Shown one piece after another: positions 8,430-16,786 of a stretch of 64,000 bases of DNA. Within the stretch, counting starts at the first letter, position 1, and every line of letters begins with the position of its first letter. The stretch is from contig CALIWR010000005.1 in the NCBI GenBank assembly GCA_938046585.1, forward strand, positions 511,501-575,500, written 5' to 3'. Origin of the DNA: an uncultured Propionibacteriaceae bacterium. Lineage in GTDB: Bacteria > Actinomycetota > Actinomycetes > Propionibacteriales > Propionibacteriaceae. The notes beneath the pieces were generated by a model. It saw nothing but the letters and a program-made list of their open reading frames with translations, was not told the DNA's origin and did no database searches. The position numbers were made by a program, and so were the translations under genes.

Positions 8430-9716
8430 GTGCCAGAGCAGACCGTGCTGACCCGGCCCATGCCCAATGCCGGCCCGGTGACCTGGCCTGGCGCCTGCTG
8501 GGTCGGCCAGATTCAGACTGCCGCCTTGCCCCACACCGGCCAGGTGATGTTGGACTCCTGGGAGGGTGAGACCACGGCCCGGCTACTGGTGCGAGACGCC
8601 GGCCGGGTTCGTGGCTTTGTCACGGTTCCGGTCGCTGATGGGCAGGTCGACGCCGCCCAGCTGACCGCACAGGCCGCTCGGCTTGGGCCAGGCGACCCGG
8701 TCAGCGCTGGTGGGCAGCAGCCGATGGTAAGCGTGGTGCTGTGCACCAAAGACCGCCCGCAGCTGCTGGCTGCGGCCATGGCCTCGGTGCTGGCGCTCGA
8801 CTACCCCAGCTGGGAGGTGGTGGTCGTCGACAACGCCCCCAGCGACGATGCCACCGAGCGTTACCTGGCCGAACTCGACCACCCGCGAGTCCGCCGGGTG
8901 CTGGAACCGGTGCCCGGTCTGGCCCGGGCCCGCAATACCGGGATCCAGGCGGCCCAGGGCGAGATCATCGCTTTTACCGACGATGATGTGCTGGTCGACC
9001 CCTTCTGGCTGACCCGACTGGTGGCGGCTTTTGATCTAGCGCCAGCGGTCGGCTGCGTCAGCGGCCTAGTCCCCTCCGGGGAACTCCGCACCCCTACCCA
9101 GGCTTTCTTCGACCAGCGCGTGACCTGGTCCGATGCGGTCAGCCGGAAGATCTTCTGCCTCGCCGACCCGCCAGCTGGGATGCCGCTGTTCCCGTTCCAG
9201 GTCGGCGAGTACGGCACCGGCGCCAACTTCGCCCTGCGCCGGATCGCTGCCTACCAGCTCGGCGGTTTCGACGAGGCGCTCGGGGTCGGGACCCCCACCG
9301 GCGGCGGTGAAGATCTCGACATGTTCGTCCGGGTGCTCCTGGCTGGCTGGGCACTCGTGGTGGAGCCCTCGGCCCTGGTCTGGCACCGGCATCGTGACGA
9401 TTCGGAGGCCCTAGTTCAGCAAGCCCGCGGCTACGGTCGGGGCCTGGGGGCCTGGCTGACCAAGGTGGTCACTACGCCGAGCACCGCAGCCCTGGCAGCC
9501 CAGCGAGCGGTTGTCGGGCTACGCCGGCTGGCCGCCGTACGACGGGGTTCGGTCAGTTCCCGCCGCGTCGACCTGGCCCACGGGCTGCCGCCTGCTTACG
9601 TGGCCGAGCTGGGACGCCTGGAGGTCCAGGCCGTGTTCCAGGGACCGCGGGCGTACTGGCGTAGCCGGCTGGCCGGGAACCGGAAACGTCCGCTGGCTTC
9701 CCGGGCCAGCCGATGA
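8430..9716 (+). CDS. Family 2 glycosyltransferase with N-terminal extension
   Basis: 428 residues: an extension of about 95 residues, then a GT-A domain from VSVVLCTKDRPQLL. VVVVDNAPSDDAT and the metal-binding TDDDVLVDPFWL follow, and a C-terminal region GGGEDLDMFVRVLLAGW with WHRHRDD holds acceptor and catalytic-base residues. The GTG at 8430 follows GAAAGG by eight bases and is preferred to a GTG at 8400 that has no ribosome binding site. The last codons overlap the flippase start (ATGA). It is part of the polysaccharide assembly operon; the specificity is unknown. Confidence 0.87.
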   Translation: MPEQTVLTRPMPNAGPVTWPGACWVGQIQTAALPHTGQVMLDSWEGETTARLLVRDAGRVRGFVTVPVADGQVDAAQLTAQAARLGPGDPVSAGGQQPMVSVVLCTKDRPQLLAAAMASVLALDYPSWEVVVVDNAPSDDATERYLAELDHPRVRRVLEPVPGLARARNTGIQAAQGEIIAFTDDDVLVDPFWLTRLVAAFDLAPAVGCVSGLVPSGELRTPTQAFFDQRVTWSDAVSRKIFCLADPPAGMPLFPFQVGEYGTGANFALRRIAAYQLGGFDEALGVGTPTGGGEDLDMFVRVLLAGWALVVEPSALVWHRHRDDSEALVQQARGYGRGLGAWLTKVVTTPSTAALAAQRAVVGLRRLAAVRRGSVSSRRVDLAHGLPPAYVAELGRLEVQAVFQGPRAYWRSRLAGNRKRPLASRASR

Positions 9717-11155
9717 GTGAACCCGCCGAACGCGGCCGCAGCAGTGATCTCTTCGGCCGAGGGATGATCTATGTCCTGGTCTGGTCGATGCAGATGGTGG
9801 TAGCCACCGTAGTCTCGCCGGTCTTGACCCGGGTCCTGCCCAAGGACCAGTTCGGGGGCCTAGCCGCAGCGATCGCGTTGTACCAGCTGCTGATCACCGT
9901 CGCCCTATTCGGGCTGGACAACGCGGTGGAGATGCAGCGGGTGGAAGACTCCGACCCCAGCCGATCCCGGGGCCTGGTGGCGACCGGCATGATCATGGCC
10001 TTCGGTGTCGTGGGGTTATGCGCCATCACCTCCCCCCTGTGGTCCTCGGCGCTCGGTTTCCCGAGCAGCACCGGCCTAGTGCTGGTGGCGCTGCTGTGGA
10101 CGGCGCCGGGCGGGGCCGCGCTGCTGACCCTGGCGATGCTGCAGGCCGAGGACCGGTTGGCCCGGTTCGCGACCGTCTCCCTGGTCTCCACCGTGGGTAG
10201 CCAGTTGCTGGGGATCGGCCTGCTATTCCTGGTGGAGCGGACAGCCTTGGTTTACGCCTGGGGCGGCGTGATCGGCAATACCGTCTCGCTGCTGCTCGGC
10301 ATAGTGTGGACCCGTCCCCGCCCGGGCGGGCTCACCGATCGAGCCACGATCGCTGCCGGGCTGCGGCTAGGGGTGCCGCTGATGCTAGCGGGAGTCGCCC
10401 AGTTCGTCCTCTCGGCCGGGGACCGGTTCGTGGTGCAGCGGATGCTGGGTCCCGAGCAGGTCGCCCGATACCAGGTGGCGTACACCGTCGGCAATGTTCT
10501 CTCACTGATGCTGGCCTTCACCACCCGGGCCTGGCTGCCTCGGCTCAAATCGATCACCTCGTCCGAGCAACGCTGGGAAGTGATCGCCGCCTCCCGTGAC
10601 GGGGTCTACTGGCTGGTGGGCTGGGCCCTGATCGGGATCACAGTCTCGGCACCGGTCCTGCTACGGGTGTTCGCGCCCGCCTCGTACGACCCAGCCAGCC
10701 TGGTCGCGGTGGTCTTGGTGGTCGGTCTGGCCGCGCTACCAGTGGCTGCCAGCGGCGCCACCTCGCAGGTGCTGGTGACCACCCGGCAGTCTCGTCCGAT
10801 CGCCATCGGTGCAGCAGTAGCAGCGGTGGTGAAGATCGTGCTCACGATCGCGGTCATCGGTCGTTTTGGCCTGGTCGGGACCGCCGCTGCGACCACGGTG
10901 GCGATCGCGGCCCAGGCCTGGGTGCAGCGGGTCGCGGTGCAGCGGGCACTCGGCTTTCGACGATCGTCGGCGACTTCGCTCGGCTTTGTCGCACTCGCCT
11001 GCCTGGTCTCGACCGCCTCATTGGAGCTGCCCCAGCAGGGTTTCTGGTTGGCGGCCCGGTTTGGTTTCTCGTGCCTCTGCTTGGCCCCGTTCTTCCTGGC
11101 TCTGCGAGGGCTGCAGCGCGGGACCGGACCGCTGCCCTTGCTTCGCCATCCCTGA
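9713..11155 (+). CDS. Wzx-like polysaccharide flippase (MOP superfamily)
   Basis: 480-residue membrane protein with about 12-14 hydrophobic helices and the N-terminal pattern of polysaccharide transporters (RGMIYVLVWSMQMVVATVVS, then PVLTRVLPKDQFGGLA). Members move lipid-linked oligosaccharides across the cytoplasmic membrane. The ATG overlaps the preceding stop by four bases, so it is coupled to the glycosyltransferase. It is the last gene of the plus-strand operon and a strong hairpin follows. With glycosyltransferases and a possible polymerase beside it, a Wzx/Wzy-type export route is the simplest reading. Confidence 0.88.
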   Translation: MSEPAERGRSSDLFGRGMIYVLVWSMQMVVATVVSPVLTRVLPKDQFGGLAAAIALYQLLITVALFGLDNAVEMQRVEDSDPSRSRGLVATGMIMAFGVVGLCAITSPLWSSALGFPSSTGLVLVALLWTAPGGAALLTLAMLQAEDRLARFATVSLVSTVGSQLLGIGLLFLVERTALVYAWGGVIGNTVSLLLGIVWTRPRPGGLTDRATIAAGLRLGVPLMLAGVAQFVLSAGDRFVVQRMLGPEQVARYQVAYTVGNVLSLMLAFTTRAWLPRLKSITSSEQRWEVIAASRDGVYWLVGWALIGITVSAPVLLRVFAPASYDPASLVAVVLVVGLAALPVAASGATSQVLVTTRQSRPIAIGAAVAAVVKIVLTIAVIGRFGLVGTAAATTVAIAAQAWVQRVAVQRALGFRRSSATSLGFVALACLVSTASLELPQQGFWLAARFGFSCLCLAPFFLALRGLQRGTGPLPLLRHP

Positions 11156-11260
11156 TCCGCAATCTGCTCGCTGGATTTCTCCCTGATAGATCAACGGGAG
11201 TCGTGACTCACGGTGCACCGTGTCCCAGTTTCGTCAGATGAGGCTGATCCCGGAACATGC

Positions 11261-11294
11261 TACTGGGCCCCGCGCGGTCGCGCGAGGCCCAGTA
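11261..11294. terminator. Hairpin terminator between convergent flippase and GH16 genes
   Basis: Nine-base arms TACTGGGCC and GGCCCAGTA enclose a further CGCGC/GCGCG stem with one mismatch between them. There is no T tract; the hairpin sits between two convergent genes and could serve both. Confidence 0.65.
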
Positions 11295-11312
11295 ATCTCA
11301 GGTAGAAGTAGG

Positions 11313-12458
11313 TCAGCTCTCCTGCCAGACCCGGATGTAGTCGACCAGCATGTGGCCGTGGCCCGGGTTGTAACCCTTCAGGATGCCGGTGGAGAAGACG
11401 ATGTACATCTCCTGGTTGGGGATGCCCTCACCGGTGTAGGTGTAGGCCACCTTCCCGTCCAGCATGAACTCCAGCCGGTCCGCCGCCCAGCGCACCCCGT
11501 AGGTGTGCCAGGATCCGCCCACGTTCGGGGCGTACGGTGGGAAACCGGGGATGTCCTTGTGCTGGCTGTTGCTGATGTAGTGCAGGTTACCGTGCCCGGT
11601 CACTGTATTGGCATAGTCGAACTCCGCAACATCAATCTCCGGCGGCCACGTGGAGTCCACCGGGTACGGCAGTAGCCAGAAGCACGGCCACAGACCATTT
11701 CCTTGGGCCGGCAACCAGATCCGGGCCTCTACGATCCCGTACTTGAAGTGGTAGCCGTTGGCGGTCGTCGCGACCGCAGCGGTGTAGGGGAAGTCATGCC
11801 CGCCATCGCTTACCGGGTCAGGCGCCCAACGCAACCGCAGGTTGCCGTCCTCCACGGTGGTGTAGGAGGCCTTGTAGGCGTACGCGTCGTACTCCACGCT
11901 GTACGGGGCTGCGTAGGTCCCGTCGCCTGAACCACGCAACTTCGCCCAGACGTTCGGGTCCAGATCCGCGTTGAAGTCCTCAGAGAACGTCATCCGCCAG
12001 TTCCCGGGCAGCGGAGCTGCAGCACCAGTGGCATTCGGAGCTGCCGCCGGGGCATTCCCGGTGCGGTTCCCGCTGTTACGGCTGACCGGGGTCGTGGTCG
12101 TAGCCCGGGTCGCGGTCTGACGACCAGTCGTAGCAGTCTGACCAGTCTCGGTAGCTTGGGTGGTGGTGGCGGCTTGACCCGTCCCGGTGGCCCGAGTCGC
12201 GGTCGCCGAACGGCTCATTCGGCTGGTCACCGCCGCCGTGGAACGCGACCGGCTTGACCCTGCCGAGGTGGCCTTGGCAGCCGACATCTCGGCCGCCGCC
12301 ATGATGTCGGTCGGCGACGGTAGTCGCGAGCTGTTGGCGGCAGTCATGTTGGTACGCGGCGCCGGAACCCCGACCCCAACCTCATGACCAGTGGGCAGGA
12401 TGAGTCCAATCCCAGCCACCACGGTGGCGCTCAGCAGTCCCAGTTGTAGACGTCTCAC
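11313..12458 (-). CDS. Secreted GH16 protein with Thr/Ser/Ala-rich linker (copy 2)
   Basis: 381 residues: an N-terminal signal segment (about 1-25), a low-complexity Thr/Ala/Ser/Arg-rich linker (about 36-150) and a GH16 domain (about 152-380). The catalytic signature is EIDVAE (E274, D276, E279) and the C-terminus is VDYIRVWQES. The GTG start follows GGAAGGG. The linker resembles wall-spanning, possibly glycosylated stalks of secreted actinobacterial enzymes. It is close to the other two copies in the catalytic domain, so the three are paralogues. Hydrolysis or rearrangement of a beta-glucan-like polymer is the family activity; the link to the polymer of this locus is inferred from position. 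Confidence 0.88.
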   Translation of the reverse strand: MRRLQLGLLSATVVAGIGLILPTGHEVGVGVPAPRTNMTAANSSRLPSPTDIMAAAEMSAAKATSAGSSRSRSTAAVTSRMSRSATATRATGTGQAATTTQATETGQTATTGRQTATRATTTTPVSRNSGNRTGNAPAAAPNATGAAAPLPGNWRMTFSEDFNADLDPNVWAKLRGSGDGTYAAPYSVEYDAYAYKASYTTVEDGNLRLRWAPDPVSDGGHDFPYTAAVATTANGYHFKYGIVEARIWLPAQGNGLWPCFWLLPYPVDSTWPPEIDVAEFDYANTVTGHGNLHYISNSQHKDIPGFPPYAPNVGGSWHTYGVRWAADRLEFMLDGKVAYTYTGEGIPNQEMYIVFSTGILKGYNPGHGHMLVDYIRVWQES

Positions 12459-12510
12459 GTGCGGCCCTTCCGGTGGTGTGCGGCTAATGCTTACCGTTAC
12501 CTTAACGTGT

Positions 12511-12526
12511 CCTGAGCATCCTCAGG
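12511..12526 (-). terminator. Short hairpin after GH16 copy 3
   Basis: CCTGAG-CATC-CTCAGG is a perfect 6-bp stem with a 4-base loop, 31 bp beyond the stop codon of the upstream GH16 gene. It is not followed by a T tract, so termination strength is uncertain. Confidence 0.4.
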
Positions 12527-12556
12527 AAGTTGGACACGCCGACGAGCTGTCCGCGG

Positions 12557-13747
12557 TTACTGCCAGACCCGCACGTAGTCGACCAACATGTGTCCCGGCC
12601 CCGGCTGATGACCCTTCTGCACGCCGCCGGAGAACAGGATATACATCGAGGTCGAGGGGATCCCGTCACCGGTGTAGCGGTAGACCTCCCGGCCATCCAA
12701 CAGCATCGTCATACTGGTCGGCCGCCAGTCCAAGGTGTAGGTATGCCAAGAGCCGCCCAGGTCTTCGCCGTAGGTGGGGAAGCCCGGAATCTGTCCCAGC
12801 TGCGAACCCTGCCGGTAGTGCACGTTGAAGTGCGCATCCACCCGGCCACGACCGGAGGTCGAGAATTCGGCGATGTCGACCTCTGGCGGCCAGGTCGAGT
12901 CAACCGGGGTCGGCAACAGCCAGAAGGCCGGGGTGATGCCGGAGGCTCGGGGCACCCAGATCCGAGCCTCGATCACTCCGTACTGGAAGTTGAATCCGGT
13001 GGCGGTGGTGGCAACACCGGTGGTGTACGGGAAATCCACCCCGCCATCGGTGATCGGAACGGGCTCCCAGCGGATCCGCAATGCTCCATTCTCGACAGTG
13101 GAATAGTGCGGATCGAAGGCCGAAGCGTCAATGTCGACGTTGTAGGGCCAACGGTAGCCCTGGCCCAAGCCCCGCAACTTCATCCAGACCCTCGGATCCA
13201 AGTCTGGGCCGTTGAACTCATCGGAATAGACCATCCGCCACGAACCGGCCACCGGTGGCTGCGGACTGGACGCCGAAACCGCCGAATCCACCCCCGCCCG
13301 TCGACCGACACCCGAGGTCACGAAGGGAGTCGACGACGTTGTCGCAGCGGCCGCCTGGGCACCGGCCCGGCTGGGTCCGGCTGAGGTGACTGCCGACCCG
13401 GACGGTACCGCAGCAGATGGAGTCGGAGCCACTCCAGACGGGTCCGGCACACGAGCACCCGAGCGGGCCGCGCTGCTAGCAGAGGTCGAAGGCTGACTAG
13501 TCATGGTCTGCCCAGCCACGCTACCCGATGCCCTCTGTGCGGGGTTCACTGCGGTCGTGGCAGCAGCGCTCGCGGCACTGGTCCGGAAGGGCCGCGACGA
13601 GCTCGGCACCGAGGTATCAACAACCGGTTTCGTCGTAGTCGATCCAGCTGAAATTGCCTGTGAGACAACCCCACTCGCCATCCCAGCTGCGAGTAGAAGG
13701 GCCAGGATCGGGGCACGCCAAGGCGCGCGACAATGATGCGGCATCAT
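12557..13747 (-). CDS. Secreted GH16 protein with Ser/Ala-rich linker (copy 3)
   Basis: 396 residues: signal segment (about 8-30), low-complexity Ser/Ala/Thr/Pro linker (about 32-165) and a GH16 domain (about 167-395). The catalytic signature is EVDIAE (E289, D291, E294). The paired ATGATG start follows GGAAAGAGAA. It has its own upstream region with an inverted repeat and precedes copy 2 on the same strand after 98 bp containing a hairpin, so the two may be separate transcripts. It shares LDPRVWMKLRG, DFPYTTGVATTATG and VDYVRVWQ blocks with its neighbours. Glycan target not known. Confidence 0.88.
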   Translation of the reverse strand: MMPHHCRAPWRAPILALLLAAGMASGVVSQAISAGSTTTKPVVDTSVPSSSRPFRTSAASAAATTAVNPAQRASGSVAGQTMTSQPSTSASSAARSGARVPDPSGVAPTPSAAVPSGSAVTSAGPSRAGAQAAAATTSSTPFVTSGVGRRAGVDSAVSASSPQPPVAGSWRMVYSDEFNGPDLDPRVWMKLRGLGQGYRWPYNVDIDASAFDPHYSTVENGALRIRWEPVPITDGGVDFPYTTGVATTATGFNFQYGVIEARIWVPRASGITPAFWLLPTPVDSTWPPEVDIAEFSTSGRGRVDAHFNVHYRQGSQLGQIPGFPTYGEDLGGSWHTYTLDWRPTSMTMLLDGREVYRYTGDGIPSTSMYILFSGGVQKGHQPGPGHMLVDYVRVWQ

Positions 13748-13813
13748 ATTCTCTTTCCAGGGGAATCAGTAGCGCAATTCGTGGCCACCGAGTTGGACGA
13801 ATTGGTGATCTTG

Positions 13814-13857
13814 TAACGGGATTCACGATAGGGATTGCGGTATGCGCGGTCCCGTTA
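13814..13857. promoter_or_regulatory. Inverted repeat upstream of GH16 copy 3
   Basis: TAACGGGA (13814-13821) and TCCCGTTA (13850-13857) form 8-base inverted arms 28 bp apart, in the 228-bp gap between aroB and the GH16 gene. They could be operator half-sites or a weak hairpin; nothing else supports a role. Confidence 0.3.
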
Positions 13858-13939
13858 TATGAGGGATAAGAAACCTCTCACCGGCCCTTCCCCCGGACCG
13901 ATGACGACGATGTCGATCTGCTCCGACCGGATCTGGCAG

Positions 13940-13959
13940 CGCGGCCAGCATTGGCCGCG
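13940..13959 (-). terminator. Probable terminator of the alaS-aroB operon
   Basis: CGCGGCCA-GCAT-TGGCCGCG is a perfect 8-bp stem with a 4-base loop, 16 bp beyond the aroB stop codon. It lacks a clear T run, as is common in high-G+C genomes. Confidence 0.5.
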
Positions 13960-13975
13960 ACGGCCGACGCCGGGA

Positions 13976-15046
13976 TCAGTGCTGGATCGCCTGGTAGGCC
14001 TGTTCCAGGTCCGACTCGGCCGGTGCCTCCACCACGACCGGGGCTCCCAGCCCATCCAGCAGCACGAACCGCAGCAGGCTGCCCCGGGCTTTCTTGTCGA
14101 TCGCCATGGTCTGCCGCAATGCTGAGAACGGCGCCTGGTCGTAGTGTGTCGGCAGCCCCACCCCGCGCAGCAGGTCGCGGTGCAGCATCACCGCTGCGCG
14201 ATCCAGCAGTCCCAGGCGCAGCCCTAGCTCGGCGGCGAAGACCATCCCGATACCCACCGCCTCCCCGTGCCGGATCGCGAACCGCTCATACCTTTCGATC
14301 GCGTGCGCCAGGGTATGGCCGTAGTTGAGTGCCTCTCGCCCCACGTCGCGACCCGATCCGGTCCGTTCCCTCAGATCAGCGGTGACCACGGCGGCCTTTA
14401 TCGCGACAGCCCGATAGATCAGTTCCGCCATTCGAGACGAACTGACATCTAGGGCCTGTGCTGGATCCTGTGCTACCAGACGGATGATCTCAGGGTCGGC
14501 GATGAAACCGGCCTTGATCACCTCGGCTATTCCCGAGGCCACCTCGGCGCCCGGCAGCCCCCGCAGCAGCTCGAGATCACACAACACCTGCTCAGGTTCG
14601 TAGAAGGCACCAGCCAAGTTCTTCCCGGCTCGCAGGTTGATCCCGGTCTTCCCACCGATGGCCGCATCCACCATGGCCAACACGGTGGTCGGGACCGACA
14701 CGTAGCCGACACCGCGCAGCACGGTGGCCGCCACGAAACCAGCCAGGTCAGTGGTGGCCCCACCACCGAAGCCGACCACCAGATCGTCACGGGTGAACCG
14801 GGCCGCAGCCAACCGCTCCCAACATTCGGCCAGCACCTGCCCGGTCTTGGCCGCCTCACCGTCGGGGACCTCGACCAGCACAGCGCCCGGCACCTGCCGT
14901 ACGACCTCGGCCGCATGGGCGGCGAGCGCCGTCGGATGGATCACGGCTGCGCGCCGGCCACCGACCAGAGCCGGCAACCGGTTCCGGGCACCGGGCTCGA
15001 TCCGTACCTGGTACGGCCGTTCGGCGCTGACCTGGACCGTACTCAT
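13976..15046 (-). CDS. aroB: 3-dehydroquinate synthase
   Basis: Second step of the shikimate pathway, DAHP to 3-dehydroquinate; NAD- and metal-dependent, cytoplasmic. Length 356 is normal for the family. Visible signatures are VVGFGGGATTDLAGFVAAT (nucleotide-binding glycines), PTTVLAMVDAAIGGKTGIN, and the metal-site region REALNYGHTLAHAIE. The ATG overlaps the aroK stop (ATGA). Last gene of the nine-gene operon. In many actinobacteria efp or a peptidase follows aroB; here the polysaccharide locus does. Confidence 0.97.
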   Translation of the reverse strand: MSTVQVSAERPYQVRIEPGARNRLPALVGGRRAAVIHPTALAAHAAEVVRQVPGAVLVEVPDGEAAKTGQVLAECWERLAAARFTRDDLVVGFGGGATTDLAGFVAATVLRGVGYVSVPTTVLAMVDAAIGGKTGINLRAGKNLAGAFYEPEQVLCDLELLRGLPGAEVASGIAEVIKAGFIADPEIIRLVAQDPAQALDVSSSRMAELIYRAVAIKAAVVTADLRERTGSGRDVGREALNYGHTLAHAIERYERFAIRHGEAVGIGMVFAAELGLRLGLLDRAAVMLHRDLLRGVGLPTHYDQAPFSALRQTMAIDKKARGSLLRFVLLDGLGAPVVVEAPAESDLEQAYQAIQH

Positions 15047-15573
15047 CGCCGTTGCCCCTGGGGTACGACGCCTATCCGAAGCAGCGCCACGATCTGGTCG
15101 ACGATCTGCTCCACCGTCAGCCGGTCAACCGCGATCTGGTGATCGCTGACCTCCTGGTACCAGGCCCGTCGCTGCTCTAAGAGTCCCTCTAGGCGGCGGC
15201 GAAGCTCGTGCAGCAGCACTGGTCGAATCACCGCCATCCCCAGCCGGCGGGTGGCGGTCGCTACGGTGACGTCCAGCCAGACCACCGGCGCCGAGACGGC
15301 TCGCAAGGCGGCCCGGGTCGCCGGTGATAGCACCGCTCCCCCACCAAGGGCCACCACCCCGTCACCAGTCAGCACCTCGGCCACGGTCTGCTCCTCCACC
15401 TCCCGGAAGACAGTCTCTCCCTGGTCTGAGAAGATCTCACGGACCAACTGCCCGGTGTTCTGCTCGATCCGGGTGTCGGTGTCGACGAAAGGCAGGCCCA
15501 GCCGCCGCGCCAGGTGCTCCCCGACTGTGGTCTTCCCGGCGGCCGTGATCCCGACCAAGACCGCCTGGATCAT
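15043..15573 (-). CDS. aroK: Shikimate kinase
   Basis: ATP-dependent phosphorylation of shikimate at the 3-hydroxyl; cytoplasmic, 176 residues. The P-loop is GITAAGKTT at residues 8-16, with Ala where many family members have Gly but within the GxxxxGK[ST] pattern. Shikimate-binding elements are FVDTDTRIE (Asp pair) and ALGGGAVLSP. The ATG at 15573 shares its A with the aroC stop (TGATG), and the gene ends in an ATGA overlap with aroB. A 17-codon upstream extension inside aroC is possible but would not match family N-termini. Confidence 0.95.
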   Translation of the reverse strand: MIQAVLVGITAAGKTTVGEHLARRLGLPFVDTDTRIEQNTGQLVREIFSDQGETVFREVEEQTVAEVLTGDGVVALGGGAVLSPATRAALRAVSAPVVWLDVTVATATRRLGMAVIRPVLLHELRRRLEGLLEQRRAWYQEVSDHQIAVDRLTVEQIVDQIVALLRIGVVPQGQRR

Positions 15574-16766
15574 CAGCGGACCTGCAGACCACGTTCGACG
15601 AGTCGTTCCTGATAACGCCGCCACCCCTGGCGTACTTCCTGGACCGTGTCGCCCCCGAATTTCTCCAGCACCGCCTCAGCCAGCACCAGCGCCACCATCG
15701 CCTCGGCGACCACGCCCGCGGCGGGTACCGCGCAGACGTCGGAACGCTGGTGGTGCGCCACCGCCGGTTCGCCGGTCGCGACGTCGATGGTCTGCAGCGC
15801 CCGCGGTACGGTGGCGATCGGTTTCATCGCGGCCCGGACCCGCAGCACCTGCCCGGTGCTGATCCCCCCTTCGGTGCCCCCGGCTCGTTGGCTGGCGCGT
15901 TCAATCCCGTCCGGGCCGCTCACAATCTGGTCGTGCGCCTGCGAGCCACGGATCCCCGCCAGCGCGAAGCCGTCGCCTAGTTCCACCCCCTTGATCGCCG
16001 GAATCCCCATCAGGGCTGCAGCCAGCCGGGCGTCGAGGCGCCGATCGCCCATGGTGTGTGAACCTAGACCGGGCGGCAGTCCCCAGGCGAGCACCTCAAC
16101 GATCCCGCCCAGGGTGTCGCCATCCTTCTGGGCGGCTGCCACTTGCTCCTGCATCGCCTGGCTGGCGTCCGGGTCGAGGCACCGGACCGGGTCCTGGTCG
16201 ATCTGGTCGCGCTGGTCCACGGTGGGATACCGACCAGCCGGGGCCTGCGCGGCACCCAATGCCACCACGTGGCTGCCTACCTGGATCTGGCAGGCCTGGT
16301 CGAGCAGCTGCATCGCCACCGCCCCGAGCGCCACCCGGGCCGCAGTCTCCCGTGCTGAGGCCCGCTCCAGGATCGGGCGGGCCTCGTCCCAATCATATTT
16401 CTGCATCCCAGCCAGGTCGGCATGCCCAGGGCGGGGCCGGGTCAGGGCCGCATTCCGGGCGAGGCCTGCCAAGACTTGCGGATCAACCGGATCGGCCGCC
16501 ATCACCTGTTCCCATTTGGGCCATTCGGTGTTACCGATCTGGATCGCCACCGGCGAACCGAGGGTCTCGCCGTGGCGGACCCCGGCCAGGATCGTCACCT
16601 GATCGCGTTCGAAAATCATCCGCGCACCCCGGCCAGCACCCAGTCGACGCCGGGCCAACTGGCGGTCGATGTCAGCGGTCGTGACCTGAAGATGGGCGGG
16701 CAGGCCATCAATGGTCGCGACCAAGGCTGGTCCGTGCGACTCCCCAGCGGTGAGGTATCGGAGCAT
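15573..16766 (-). CDS. aroC: Chorismate synthase
   Basis: Last shared step of aromatic amino acid synthesis: EPSP to chorismate with reduced FMN. 397 residues, normal. Signatures are the N-terminus MLRYLTAGESHGPAL, GRGARMIFE, RPRPGHADLAGMQKY and TVPRALQTIDVATG. The start is fixed by the conserved N-terminus, yet no ribosome binding site lies at normal distance. GAGG sits 16 bases upstream, separated from the ATG by a perfect hairpin that fills the gap from aroE. Confidence 0.97.
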   Translation of the reverse strand: MLRYLTAGESHGPALVATIDGLPAHLQVTTADIDRQLARRRLGAGRGARMIFERDQVTILAGVRHGETLGSPVAIQIGNTEWPKWEQVMAADPVDPQVLAGLARNAALTRPRPGHADLAGMQKYDWDEARPILERASARETAARVALGAVAMQLLDQACQIQVGSHVVALGAAQAPAGRYPTVDQRDQIDQDPVRCLDPDASQAMQEQVAAAQKDGDTLGGIVEVLAWGLPPGLGSHTMGDRRLDARLAAALMGIPAIKGVELGDGFALAGIRGSQAHDQIVSGPDGIERASQRAGGTEGGISTGQVLRVRAAMKPIATVPRALQTIDVATGEPAVAHHQRSDVCAVPAAGVVAEAMVALVLAEAVLEKFGGDTVQEVRQGWRRYQERLVERGLQVR

Positions 16767-16786
16767 GACAGAAAGTCTGTCACCTC
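16766..16786 (-). promoter_or_regulatory. Hairpin between ribosome binding site and start codon of aroC
   Basis: TGACAGA-AAG-TCTGTCA is a perfect 7-bp inverted repeat (16766-16782). The A of the aroC ATG is its last base. GAGG (16783-16786), overlapping the aroE stop codon, abuts the other side. If the mRNA folds here, the otherwise too distant GAGG is brought next to the start codon; the palindrome could equally be a protein site. Confidence 0.45.

Noticed and set aside
15543..15573. Alanine in the shikimate kinase P-loop as a sign of inactivation
   Set aside because: GITAAGKTT still satisfies GxxxxGK[ST], and the substrate-binding motifs are intact.
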